Shown: positions 1 through 7,932, counted from the first letter of the stretch. The stretch is DNA of 64,000 nt from Atopobium deltae (GCF_001552785.1 NZ_KQ959507.1:1-64000); one strand, 5' to 3'. Notes: generated from the letters alone by a model not told the origin. Numbers and translations are program-made.

Positions 1-40
1 ATTGTGAAGAGCTTAAAGCAGGCAGCACAGCTTGAAAGAA

Positions 41-90
41 CAGCTTTGAACAGCTTTGAACAGAAGTGAACAGCGCTGAACAGCTTTGAA
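41..90. repeat. 10-bp tandem repeat, five units
   Basis: Five consecutive 10-base units follow the pattern CAGNNNTGAA; three are exactly CAGCTTTGAA. Since 10 is not a multiple of 3, the TGA in each unit falls in all three frames, so the array cannot be translated through. The period is about one helical turn, which would put every unit on the same face of the DNA. This suits a protein-binding array in the prophage, but no function can be assigned. Confidence 0.7.
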
Positions 91-120
91 CAGATAAAGC
101 ATGTTAATGTATAAAGTGGA

Positions 121-150
121 AAGTCGTACGTGTAATGCGTGCGACTTTTT
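121..150 (+). terminator. Rho-independent terminator
   Basis: A 10-bp stem (AAGTCGTACG with CGTGCGACTT, one G-T wobble) has a 7-base loop and is followed by a T run. It probably ends a prophage transcript entering from left of the window. Confidence 0.6.
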
Positions 151-202
151 GCATATAGGGGGTAGCGCCTAGATATAAGCGCACAATACATAGGAGGCAG
201 GC

Positions 203-520
203 GTGGCAACAGACCCGAGGCGCAAGAACGGGGCTAGGCGCAACGCTATACGCAAGCGCATCGCTTCACTTGGTTTGCCTTGTGCTTTATGTGGTGCGCC
301 TATTGATTACACCCTGGGGGCGGGAGAGCCTCTAAGCTTTGAGGTCGATGAGATCGTTCCCGTTTCTCTTGGTGGAAACCCGCTTGATATATCTAATTGT
401 CAGCCCGCTCATAGACACTGCAATTTAAAGCGATCGAACATGACGATGCAGCAATGGAGATCACGAGAAGCAGCAACAAAGGCGCGCCAAGCACCGAATA
501 AAACAACGACACAATGGTAA
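203..520 (+). CDS. Phage HNH endonuclease
   Basis: A 105-residue HNH nuclease of the type encoded beside phage terminase genes, where such enzymes often assist DNA packaging. The metal-site pattern is visible: C27-x2-C30, then DEIVP at 49-53, GG at 58-59, and PAHRHCN at 68-74 giving H70 and C73. The usual first catalytic histidine of a DH pair is a glutamate here (D49-E50); I believe this variant occurs in phage relatives. The start is GTG, with AGGAGG about 5 bases upstream. The basic N-terminus suits DNA binding. It is the first intact gene of the prophage. Terminase genes start about 1.3 kb downstream rather than adjacent, because degraded genes lie between. Whether it is still expressed cannot be judged. 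Confidence 0.85.
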   Translation: MATDPRRKNGARRNAIRKRIASLGLPCALCGAPIDYTLGAGEPLSFEVDEIVPVSLGGNPLDISNCQPAHRHCNLKRSNMTMQQWRSREAATKARQAPNKTTTQW

Positions 521-664
521 CGGAAAAGCGCAGGAAAAAACACGTGTGCATGATGCCGAGGCTCGCGTGACCACGGGGGTCTTTTTATAAGGCTCACCCA
601 GGCAAGCTCGGCGGTACACGGCTTATCTCTCCCCGAGTATTTTTTATCTAAGAAAGTATTGTTT

Positions 665-823
665 ATGCTGCTAGATGATATCAAACCTTATGGCAAAAAC
701 GCAAGGCACAATAAGCGTGCAATTCCCGCGGTGGTCACGTCATTGTCGCGGAAAATGTCAAAGGTAAAGTTCGGTATTTTGACCCGCAGATTGGAAAAGA
801 GTATAACCCGAAAACTCTTCTAA
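665..823 (+). pseudogene. N-terminal scrap of a ParB-like DNA methylase
   Basis: The frame starts MLLDDIKPYGKNARHNKRA, which resembles the start of phage ParB-domain DNA modification methylases (IKPYxxNARxN pattern). Similarity lasts about 22 residues. After about position 730 the continuing frame is nonsense, because the DNA there encodes a different protein in another frame (the toxin tail). A deletion has therefore joined the start of a methylase gene to the end of a toxin gene. The 52-residue open frame is not expected to function. The match is by motif memory only. Confidence 0.5.
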
Positions 824-924
824 GAGGAACAGTGCGCAGCACTGTTGATATAATGAGAACAGACAATCTGCGTATGAGTAGCAGAATCACAAAATCGGTA
901 TGGACTGAAGGGACGCAAAAATGA
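715..924 (+). pseudogene. C-terminal fragment of a papain-fold (Tox-PL-like) MuF toxin
   Basis: From about 730 this frame reads GGHVIVAENVKGKVRYFDPQ, followed by a segment with IMRTDNL, and ends at TGA 922-924. The glycine-flanked His, the V-x-G-x-V-x-(Y/F)-x-D-P-Q pattern and the closing RTD resemble the C-terminal half of papain-like toxins found at the ends of MuF phage head proteins and other polymorphic toxins. The catalytic Cys part and all N-terminal regions are missing, and stops at 676 and 712 close the frame upstream. It is a remnant. Its stop overlaps the start of the next small gene by ATGA, the arrangement expected for a toxin-immunity pair. The family call rests on motif recognition, not a search. 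Confidence 0.55.
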
Positions 925-1157
925 CACTTGAAGACGCAATAAAGCTTGCCAACGAGAAACGCGACGATTTTAAGCAGTTTACTCATTGGGAAGAGTGCGA
1001 ACATGCCTTTGTTTTTTCGATTCCCGGGAATTGCGCGGATGGTGGCTTTACGGCACCGTTTATAATCTGGAAAGATGGTTCGATTGACTATTCCTATGCA
1101 GGGGCAATGTTTGATGACACGCTTGGCGATGATGTCGCAGAAGGAAAGCTTAACTAA
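921..1157 (+). CDS. Small acidic immunity-like protein
   Basis: A 78-residue acidic protein (MTLEDAIKLANEK...) with a central EHAFVFSIP strand, a DGGFTAPFIIWKDGS segment and an acidic tail. Small proteins of this look follow papain-like or other toxin tails in prophages, and I read it as the immunity protein for the toxin fragment just upstream. The ATG lies inside the toxin frame, giving an ATGA overlap at 921-924 and so translational coupling. No strong ribosome binding site is visible. The reading frame is intact although its toxin is truncated, so it may survive as an orphan protecting against related phages. I do not recognise a named family with certainty. Confidence 0.55.
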   Translation: MTLEDAIKLANEKRDDFKQFTHWEECEHAFVFSIPGNCADGGFTAPFIIWKDGSIDYSYAGAMFDDTLGDDVAEGKLN

Positions 1158-1283
1158 GGCGAACACAACCGTAGATATTTTCATAATGAGAATGGGCCAA
1201 AGGCATTCGCTGCACATTTGACCGACAAAGAAAGACAAATGATTGACAGAGTTCTTGAACAATGGCAGAATTATACATCGTAA
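1158..1283 (+). pseudogene. Unidentified C-terminal coding scrap
   Basis: Directly after the stop of the small gene at 1157, the same frame stays open for 41 codons to TAA 1281-1283. It reads like real protein: HNRRYFHNENGPKAFAAHL, then a charged helix ending in QWQNYTS. It has no start codon or ribosome binding site. It looks like the end of another phage or toxin gene whose front was deleted. I cannot name the family. Confidence 0.35.
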
Positions 1284-1354
1284 TGGGTTGTCGTATAGGA
1301 GGAGTACGCCTTGTTGGAGGAGACTCCGGTGCAAATCCGGGCGCCCATTACTCC

Positions 1355-1380
1355 AACCGCCCACATGGGCGGTTTTTTTA
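1355..1380 (+). terminator. Rho-independent terminator
   Basis: An 8-bp perfect stem (AACCGCCC with GGGCGGTT), loop ACAT, followed by seven T residues. It follows the GC-rich stretch 1310-1350, which has no good reading frame and may be the end of a short structured transcript. Confidence 0.75.
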
Positions 1381-1394
1381 TTACAGGGAGCATC

Positions 1395-1554
1395 ATGGAT
1401 AAAAAAAGATATTGAAACGCTGCAAAGCTTGCTTGAAACGCAAAGTATACAGGCGTTAGAGCAGGCGCTGACAATAGCAACGCTTAGGCTTAAAATTAAA
1501 GCCACGAAAGATGAGGTTAATAATTTAAAACAAAGGCTTGCAAGACGAGCCTAG
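1395..1554 (+). pseudogene. Short phage coiled-coil protein, frame broken at an A7 run
   Basis: The ATG at 1395 opens MDKK and then meets a stop. If the seven A residues at 1401-1407 were six, the frame would join a clean downstream frame reading KKDIETLQSLLETQSIQALEQ and ending at TAG 1552-1554. That gives a heptad-rich coiled-coil protein of about 52 residues, typical of the small proteins next to phage terminase genes. Either one A was inserted, or slippage on the A run restores the frame. The large terminase gene shows the same kind of lesion. Confidence 0.5.
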
Positions 1555-1569
1555 AGCATCGGAGTAAAT

Positions 1570-1749
1570 ATGGATTTTCCCATATGCGACAGATGCTATA
1601 TGCGTGAAGCAACTATATCAAGAATAGCGCAGTATAACGAAACACCTACATGCTCAAATTGCGGAAAGACATTTGAAGGCGCAAAGGTGACAATTAAGCA
1701 TAGATGTAACTTCAGCGCGTATTTTCCTGACGGGCCATACAGTCACTAA
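1570..1749 (+). CDS. Small double-CxxC zinc-ribbon protein
   Basis: A 59-residue protein starting at ATG 1570, with GGAG 6 bases upstream. It has C6-x2-C9 and C28-x2-C31 knuckles (CDRC and CSNC followed by GK), which together would bind one zinc ion. The middle is charged and the C-terminus is aromatic (FSAYFPDGPYSH). It sits between the broken coiled-coil gene and the small terminase gene and is followed by a terminator. Zinc ribbons of this size are common among phage genes of unknown role. Function unknown. Confidence 0.6.
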   Translation: MDFPICDRCYMREATISRIAQYNETPTCSNCGKTFEGAKVTIKHRCNFSAYFPDGPYSH

Positions 1750-1775
1750 CGCTAAGACACACAGCTTTAAATCTA

Positions 1776-1803
1776 AAACGGGCTTTTACAGGCTCGTTTT
1801 TTA
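1776..1803 (+). terminator. Rho-independent terminator
   Basis: Stem AAACGGGC with GCTCGTTT (one G-T wobble), followed by a T run, just before the terminase operon. Confidence 0.6.
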
Positions 1804-1838
1804 TTACACAAGATTATCGACACTACCAGGAGGCGTAT

Positions 1839-2225
1839 ATGGCAAAGCTTAAAAAACCCGCCTCAATCGCAAAAGATGAATTCAAGTCGCAAAAGTTCGA
1901 TGAGCTCACCCAAGGCAGAAACTTCACGGCCTCAGACATACCAACGCTTGCGATGCTGTGCCATTGGCACCAGATCGCCCAGCAATGCATCGACGACATG
2001 CAAACCCAAGACGGCATACAAGTCGCGTACATGAACAAGCTTGACGATCTGAAAGCATTGCCACAAATCGCTGTCCTCAAGCAAGCATCCGCAGAAATTA
2101 GAGCCTTAAACAAGCAGCTAGGCATCAACGACCAAGCGCAAAACCAAGACAAGAAGAAGACCAAAAAAGCAAGCCTTTTAACGCTTGTCGTCAAGGATAG
2201 AGCCAAAAAATCAGGAGGAGCGTAA
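1839..2225 (+). CDS. Phage terminase small subunit (P27 type)
   Basis: A 128-residue protein that would recognise the phage packaging site and recruit the large terminase subunit. A basic N-terminus (MAKLKKPASIAKDEF) is followed by a helical core and the segment LPQIAVLKQASAEIRALNKQLGI, typical of P27-family small terminases. The C-terminus is lysine-rich. AGGAGG lies 7 bases before the ATG. The stop is 6 bases from the large subunit start, so the two are one operon. The frame is intact although the phage is defective. Confidence 0.85.
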   Translation: MAKLKKPASIAKDEFKSQKFDELTQGRNFTASDIPTLAMLCHWHQIAQQCIDDMQTQDGIQVAYMNKLDDLKALPQIAVLKQASAEIRALNKQLGINDQAQNQDKKKTKKASLLTLVVKDRAKKSGGA

Positions 2226-2231
2226 AAACCT

Positions 2232-3654
2232 ATGAAGGCAAGCCAGAAGCCAACCTTTGAGCGAGTGGGTAACTATTCGTACACGGACGGCGATATGGCA
2301 GCAAAGCTTGCAGCGGAGTTTTTTGGCGAGCCGCTTCCGTGGCAAAAACACGTCTTGAACATCTTTTTAGCCAGAAAAGATAACGACAAATATGCGTTTC
2401 CGACCGTGGCCTTATCGGTTCCTCGTCAAAATGGCAAAAGTTGGGATATCAGAGCACGCGTGTTTTACGGCATCATCGCAGAAGGCGAGAAGGTCTTATA
2501 TACATGTCAGCATGGAGACACTGCAGACGAGATGTTTAAAGCCTTGTCAGAGCCTTTTGAAGACGAGGAAAACGAGGAGCTGCACGAGCTTTTACGAGCT
2601 GTTCGCAAGACAAACGGACAACAAGCTATATATCTTAACAATGGCGGCGTAGTGCGCTTCACAACGCGTACCAACAGCCTCGCTCGTGGTAAGACATACT
2701 CACTTTTGGTCTACGACGAAGCGCAAGACTTGACGCGTGCACAACAAGAAGCGTCACGCCCTGCAATCCGCGCAGCGCATAATCACAACCCGCAAGTAAT
2801 ATATGCGGGAACTCCTCCCAACGGCGAAGGCACAGGAGACGTATTCAACACACTTCGTCAAAGCGTACTCAAAAAGAAAAGCAAAACAGCGTGGATCGAG
2901 TGGAGCATCGACAAGCTCACCGACCCGCAAGATAAAAAAGCGTGGTACAAGACAAACCCCTCACTGGGTGTACTTGTCGATGAAGAAACGTTTGCATCAG
3001 AAGCACAAGACATGAGCCTTGAAGGCTTTAATCGCGAGTGCTTAGGTTTTTGGTCACCAGAATATAGCGCAGAGCCTGCAATTCCGCCGCAAGTGTGGAA
3101 GGGTTCATCAATTGACGCAATCGGCGACAATTACAGCAAAAAAAACGGCATTCGGCATCAAGTTTTCAGCCGATGGCTCACGTTATGCCTTATGCGGAGC
3201 AAAGCTCGACAAGAACAGAAATGTGGCCGTCGAGCTTGTCGAAGAAGGCACAACAGAGCGCGGCACTCGCACGCTTGCAGAAGCGCTTTACGACAGACGC
3301 AGCCAAGCGGCAGGCGTTGTTATTGACGGGCAATCAGGAGCAGCTGCGCTATGTGACAACTTGTTTAGCTTGAAGGCACCGAAAGGCTACATTGTGCGAC
3401 CTCGGGCAACAGATGTAATTGATGCAGCTTCAGCGTTTTTAGACGGCCTTAAAGACGGCACAATAAAACATACCGTAGATGAAAAACAACCCGCCTTAGC
3501 AAACGCAGCCAAGATAGCAACAAAGCGCCCCATTGGCGCTCGCGGCGGCTGGGGCTTTGGTGGAGATGCAATAGAAATAGAAGCAGCAACGCTAGCTGTT
3601 TTCGCAGTTAAAAATATTCGACGAAATCCGAAGAGACGGCAGATGGCACTATGA
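2232..3654 (+). pseudogene. Phage terminase large subunit, frameshifted
   Basis: The packaging motor ATPase and nuclease. The first frame (from ATG 2232) holds the ATPase domain: a Walker A variant PRQNGKS, Walker B LLVYDEAQ and the coupling motif YAGTPP. At the eight A residues 3137-3144 the frame is lost; ATG 2232 then runs on in a wrong frame to 3326. The correct protein continues in the next frame as TAFGIKFSADGSRYALCG, the start of the RNase H-like nuclease domain, with further acidic positions in VVIDGQSG, and ends at TGA 3652-3654. With seven A residues the product would be about 473 residues, a normal length. So it is either a one-base insertion that kills packaging, transcriptional slippage on A8, or a sequencing error. 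The stop overlaps the portal start by ATGA. Confidence 0.85.
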
Positions 3655-5072
3655 TTTTGACTGATGAATTTTACAGGGCAATTCCTGAAACCTATCGCCA
3701 AAAAACAAAAGATATGTTCGCAAAATGGCAATTCGTACAGACACGAAATCAAGATCTTACTAACCTTTATCGCATGGACAGAGCGGTGAAGCTTTTAGAT
3801 GTGGTCGATATGCCAGAGCAGGTGCGCCAAGTATCGTGTGTTATGGGCTGGGCAAAAAAGGCAGTAGACGTAATGGCAAAGCGCTCGAAGTTCGACGGCT
3901 TTGTATTTGCAGGCAAAAACGATACCGTACTTGATCGCATGGTAAAAGATAACGCTTTGCTTAATCTATACGACAAAGCATGTACGGCAAGCTTAACGCA
4001 TGGCGTAAGCTGCTTTACCGTCATGGCGGGCACTAAAAACCAGCCTAAAGCCGTTGTGCGGGCGTTTTCAGCGCAGCAGTCGTGTGTACTATGGGACAAA
4101 GACAAAGCGCGCGCTAAATGCGGTGTGGTGCTTGCTTCAACCGACCGAAAAGGCGCACCAGACAAATACATCATTCATTTTTCAGATGCGGTTCTTACGA
4201 TGCAAAGAGCGGGGCGGTCATGGTCGTGTGCTTATGAACACAACCCGTTTAACACACCCTTGATTATTCCTATGGCATATGATGCAGATCTTGACAGACC
4301 TTTAGGGCATTCTCGTATTACGCCCTCGATTATCTCGATTATTGATAAAGCCATGCGAGATGTGCTTAACATGGACGTGGCAAGCGCGTTTTATACCTAT
4401 CCTCAACGTTACATGTTAGGACTTGACCAAAACGTCATACAGTCGCCTACCAACAAAGACGAAAACGGCAACTACCCCGAAGGTTCAAAATCACGAATGG
4501 ACTTATATCTCGGACGAATCCTGGCACTATCCAAAGACGAAGATGGAGACATACCGCAAGTAGGGCAGTTCGAGCCGATGGACATCTCGAACCTGACGCG
4601 CATGTTTGAAAACGACGCACAGCGCTTCTCAGGAGAATCTAACGTTCCTTTAGGGCAGTTAGGCGTGCTTAGCAATACATACACATCATCAGATGCGCTA
4701 GGAGCTGCTAACAATCCTTTAATTTTAAACGTTGAGCACATGAACCGAACGAACGCGCGGGTTTTAGAAGATATTGCACGTTTTATGATGGCGATTAATG
4801 AGGGGTGTTTGCTCGAGGATCTGCCTGACAACAAAAAAGACGTACAAGCTTTATTCAAAGATCCGTCAAGCCCAACAATATCTGCAACCGCAGACGCATG
4901 GACAAAGATCGCCGCAGCCGACAAAGCAATCGTAGGCACACAAGTGTTTTACGAAAACATGGGCCTTGCAAAAGCAACTATTGATCGCCTTGAGGCACAA
5001 AAACAAGAAAAAGAAGTGGCGCAGCAGCTCGCAGAGCTCGGGCAGCTTTTAGGAAATGAGACCAAACAGTGA
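3651..5072 (+). CDS. Phage portal protein (SPP1 gp6-like)
   Basis: A 473-residue portal protein, which would form the dodecameric ring at the head vertex through which DNA is pumped. Helical N-terminus (RQKTKDMFAKWQFVQTRN), a central ADMSxAxxYTYPQRYML-like region (DVASAFYTYPQRYMLGLD), and the segment near residue 330 with RFSGESNVPLGQLGV followed by SSDALGAANNPLI are typical of SPP1-type portals. Its ATG overlaps the terminase stop (ATGA), and its own stop overlaps the GTG of the next gene. Length and frame are intact. It belongs to the head operon terS-terL-portal-MuF. Confidence 0.88.
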   Translation: MILTDEFYRAIPETYRQKTKDMFAKWQFVQTRNQDLTNLYRMDRAVKLLDVVDMPEQVRQVSCVMGWAKKAVDVMAKRSKFDGFVFAGKNDTVLDRMVKDNALLNLYDKACTASLTHGVSCFTVMAGTKNQPKAVVRAFSAQQSCVLWDKDKARAKCGVVLASTDRKGAPDKYIIHFSDAVLTMQRAGRSWSCAYEHNPFNTPLIIPMAYDADLDRPLGHSRITPSIISIIDKAMRDVLNMDVASAFYTYPQRYMLGLDQNVIQSPTNKDENGNYPEGSKSRMDLYLGRILALSKDEDGDIPQVGQFEPMDISNLTRMFENDAQRFSGESNVPLGQLGVLSNTYTSSDALGAANNPLILNVEHMNRTNARVLEDIARFMMAINEGCLLEDLPDNKKDVQALFKDPSSPTISATADAWTKIAAADKAIVGTQVFYENMGLAKATIDRLEAQKQEKEVAQQLAELGQLLGNETKQ

Positions 5073-6250
5073 TTGATAATGATCTGTATAAACAACATCT
5101 AGACAGCTTAGCTGGGATGGATAAGTTTATCAGAGCAGAAGTTGCGTTTAGAATCGACCTCGCAAATTCAGCGCTCAAACGCGGCATATCTCTTACACGC
5201 ACAACACAAATGCTGTATCAAGACCTTGCTCTTGGGCGCGTCAGAAACAAAAAGATAGCCTCGAGTATAGCGCTCAAGTTTTACAAAAAGCAACGCGAGG
5301 CATATGGCGCCACAGATGGGTTTGAGCCTACATATTTAGGCGACGTTCCTGACCAATGGCTATTCGAAGACTTCAAAAAGACGTTAGTGGCACATAAAGA
5401 TGGCACAAACGTTGACTTTGATGGCATGAAAAACGCGCTTGGGGGCCGCATGGCTCACTATGCGCTAAAAGCTGTTGATGCGACCATAATCGGAAATGCA
5501 CAGCGAGATCCGCTTCACCCAAAGTGGGCATTTGTTCCGCATATCGGGGCGTGTGCATGGTGCATCATGATCGGTTCTCGTGATTTTGATTTTAAAAGCG
5601 AAAAAACCGCATCCGCAGAACGTCACCCTGGATGCACTTGTCCGGTCGTGGCAGACTTTGACACCAAAAACCCGCATCTGGAAGGCTACGACCCCGAAGG
5701 CATGTGTGCACGCTTCAAGGGCATTGCTGAGCTTTTGGGTATTGATGGGCATTCAGACGAAGACTGGCACCGCATGGTTAAAGAGGCTGAGTTTTTCGAT
5801 CGAGAATGGCTACGAACAGGAAAACCTTTTACGCCAACATACGAAAGCAAAGAGGCGGAAGCATTCAAGGCAAAAGACCCTGATCATCCGCTTGAGTTTA
5901 GGACGGCAACAGCTATGGCAAAAAGAGGGCTTGCAGCAGTGTTTCGCATCGACGAGGTGCAAGACCCAAAAAATAAAGGGATTACATATGGATACGCTGA
6001 TTTAGTTTCTGGTGTTGAGATCAAGAATTTAAGCACCGCGGGATCTGAGCAAACGGTGGATAAGCACGCTCAGCGGACCAAGAAAAAGCGAGGGTTTAAG
6101 CGGGTGTGTTTTGATTTTAGCGAAAATGAAGGCTTCACAGACGAACGCGCCAGGGCAGCGGTGGCGCAAGCCGTAAGAAATCGAAATCTTAACGGCGCAT
6201 ACATGGTGAACCACAAAGGGGAGATCGAGTTTATTCCGCATAGCAAATAA
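5069..6250 (+). CDS. MuF-type minor head protein with C-terminal nuclease-like toxin domain
   Basis: A 393-residue two-part protein. Residues 1-225 are a phage minor head (SPP1 gp7/MuF) domain, shown by GACAWCIMIGSRDF and the HPGCTCPVVADF Cys/His cluster. From about residue 270 a separate domain follows: EFRTATAMAKRGL, then YADLVSGVEIKNL, then RVCFDFSENEGF. Asp, then Glu-x-Lys on one strand (ADL...EIK) resembles the PD-(D/E)xK-like nuclease toxins at the ends of CdiA and other polymorphic toxins. MuF proteins with toxin tails are a known prophage theme; the toxin would travel in the particle. GTG start overlaps the portal stop (GTGA). No immunity-like gene follows: the next 200 bases are non-coding with a terminator. 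The nuclease activity is inferred. Confidence 0.8.
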   Translation: MIDNDLYKQHLDSLAGMDKFIRAEVAFRIDLANSALKRGISLTRTTQMLYQDLALGRVRNKKIASSIALKFYKKQREAYGATDGFEPTYLGDVPDQWLFEDFKKTLVAHKDGTNVDFDGMKNALGGRMAHYALKAVDATIIGNAQRDPLHPKWAFVPHIGACAWCIMIGSRDFDFKSEKTASAERHPGCTCPVVADFDTKNPHLEGYDPEGMCARFKGIAELLGIDGHSDEDWHRMVKEAEFFDREWLRTGKPFTPTYESKEAEAFKAKDPDHPLEFRTATAMAKRGLAAVFRIDEVQDPKNKGITYGYADLVSGVEIKNLSTAGSEQTVDKHAQRTKKKRGFKRVCFDFSENEGFTDERARAAVAQAVRNRNLNGAYMVNHKGEIEFIPHSK

Positions 6251-6344
6251 AAAGGCAAACCCACACCTCACAACTGAAGATTAGGCTTGCCTCTTTAGGG
6301 GAAGTATACCACATTCTCACCAATCCATACACCATTGTTGACTT

Positions 6345-6368
6345 AAGGCGCAGACGTGCGCCTTTTTT
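6345..6368 (+). terminator. Rho-independent terminator
   Basis: 8-bp stem AAGGCGCA with TGCGCCTT, loop GACG, then T residues. It separates the portal-MuF transcript from the scaffold and capsid genes. The 6251-6344 stretch upstream holds no plausible gene. Confidence 0.75.
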
Positions 6369-6449
6369 CATATTTACCGTGTGCAGCGGGTAACTGCATA
6401 CAACTGTATTCACAGGACACACCGCATAAAGCGGGGAAAGGTTGGACAC

Positions 6450-6968
6450 ATGGCAAATGAAGCTACCAACACCAACGCGGACACTCAAGAGCCGCAAGAA
6501 AAAGAGGCTCGCACTTTTACACAAGACGAAGTAAACGAGCTTGTTGGTAAAACGCGCAAACAGGTACGCGAAAAATACGCCGATTACGAAGAACTCAAAG
6601 CGAAAGCGCAAAAGTTTGACGAGACGGCGCAGGCCAGCAAAACAGAGCTTGAACGAGCACTTGAACGTGCACAAAAGGCAGAAAGCGCACTTGAAGCCGC
6701 TAAAACGCAACAAGAGCATCAAAGGCTTGTTCTTCAGGTCGCAAAGCAGGCGGGCGTACCCGCGGATCTTTTACATGGCAAAACCGAAGAAGAGCTAACC
6801 GAAAACGCACAAAGCCTTAAAAGCTGGTACGAATCGAAAACGCCAAACTACCCAACCGACAAAGGAGCAGGCACCACTGCTTCTATGACAAAAGACGACA
6901 TCATGGATATCAAAAACACAAAAGAGCGCTTGCTTGCAATCGCACGCAATCGCTCGATGTTCGAGTAA
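6450..6968 (+). CDS. Phage capsid scaffolding protein
   Basis: A 172-residue, highly charged protein that would guide capsid assembly and then leave the head. Acidic N-terminus, FTQDEVNELVGKTRKQVREKY, a long coiled coil at about residues 45-100, then a KQAGVPADLLHG segment: the layout of Gp20/DUF4355-type scaffolds. The ATG at 6450 is chosen over the longer open frame from 6381 because it starts the conserved part and is preceded by GGGGAAAGG. The major capsid gene follows 15 bases downstream, the usual order. Confidence 0.8.
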   Translation: MANEATNTNADTQEPQEKEARTFTQDEVNELVGKTRKQVREKYADYEELKAKAQKFDETAQASKTELERALERAQKAESALEAAKTQQEHQRLVLQVAKQAGVPADLLHGKTEEELTENAQSLKSWYESKTPNYPTDKGAGTTASMTKDDIMDIKNTKERLLAIARNRSMFE

Positions 6969-6983
6969 AGGAGAGCTTTTATT

Positions 6984-7865
6984 ATGGCTACACTGGACAA
7001 TACTATTACTTCTGCTGATCTTGCTTTTGCGCAGGATATCGAGCTTATCGCAAAGTTTACGGGAGAGTTTTCTCGTCTGGCTTCTATTTTGGGCACCGCA
7101 GACGTGCAGCCTTTGGCTGCTGGCACCGCCCTTTATCAGTACAAGGTATCGGGCACACTTGGTGCAGGGCAGACTGCTGAGGGTGACGAAGTACCCTTGA
7201 GCAAGTACACGCAGACCAAGACCGCCGTTGGTGATCTTCAACTTAAGGCTTACCGCAAGCTTACGACCGCACAGGCGGTGCTTAAGCACGGCTACGAGGC
7301 GGCAGTTGCCAAGACCGACCGCAAGATGGTGGGAGACGTCCGCAAGGGCATTCTCAACGACTTCTTTGCACTTCTGGCTAAGGGCACGGGTAGCGCTTCT
7401 GCTAAGAGCTTTAAAGCAGCGCTCATTCAAGCAAACGCAAGGCTCAACGATTCCATGGACACCACAGGAGACGCGTTAGAAAACCCCGTTTTCTTTGCAA
7501 ACTACCTTGATTACGCCGACTGGGCCGCAGATGCAGAAGTACACAACGACGGCGCAGGTTCTGTATTCGGCTTGCGTTACATTACCAACCTTGCAGGAGT
7601 TGTTGGCACCGTCATCTTCAGTTCGCAGGTTCCCGCAAAGACCATTTACGCAACCGATTCGTCGAACCTGCATGTATACACCGTTGATTTCAACGAGCTT
7701 GCGGCTTCTGGTCTTCAGTACACCACCGATGAACAGGGTCTTATTGGTGCTTCTCACGCGCCTGCCTACAACCGTGTGTCTTGCGAGACCAACATCGTCA
7801 CGGGCACGATAATGATCCCCGAGGTAACCAATTACATCGTTAAGGCGACCATTTCCGCCAAGTAA
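6984..7865 (+). CDS. Phage major capsid protein
   Basis: A 293-residue major head protein. The N-terminus (DLAFAQDIELIAKFTGEF) leads to a strand-rich core with EGDEVPLSKYTQTKT, then TVGKTDRKMVGDVRKGI-like helix and C-terminal IMIPEVTNYIVKATISAK, as in phage N4-gp56/Gp34-like capsids with the HK97 fold. AAGGAGAG precedes the ATG by 9 bases. Codon use is more C-ending than in the surrounding phage genes, as expected for an abundant protein. A terminator follows directly. The frame is intact. Confidence 0.85.
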   Translation: MATLDNTITSADLAFAQDIELIAKFTGEFSRLASILGTADVQPLAAGTALYQYKVSGTLGAGQTAEGDEVPLSKYTQTKTAVGDLQLKAYRKLTTAQAVLKHGYEAAVAKTDRKMVGDVRKGILNDFFALLAKGTGSASAKSFKAALIQANARLNDSMDTTGDALENPVFFANYLDYADWAADAEVHNDGAGSVFGLRYITNLAGVVGTVIFSSQVPAKTIYATDSSNLHVYTVDFNELAASGLQYTTDEQGLIGASHAPAYNRVSCETNIVTGTIMIPEVTNYIVKATISAK

Positions 7866-7885
7866 AGCATCTATCCGAAACACAG

Positions 7886-7915
7886 GCGGCCTTGCAGTGT
7901 GCAGGGCCGCTTTTT
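7886..7915 (+). terminator. Rho-independent terminator after the capsid gene
   Basis: Stem GCGGCC with GGCCGC enclosing a second small stem (TTGCA with TGCAG), followed by five T residues. Confidence 0.75.
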
Positions 7916-7932
7916 GGTTATAAGGCTATTTC

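Noticed and set aside
41-90. CRISPR-like array
   Set aside because: Units are only 10 bases with no spacers.
1300-1352. Possible tRNA or riboswitch before the terminator
   Set aside because: No cloverleaf and no known riboswitch core could be drawn.
735-1505. 256-residue open frame on the - strand
   Set aside because: It is antisense to the toxin tail, the immunity-like gene and a terminator; composition is Cys/Phe/Leu-rich with no motif.
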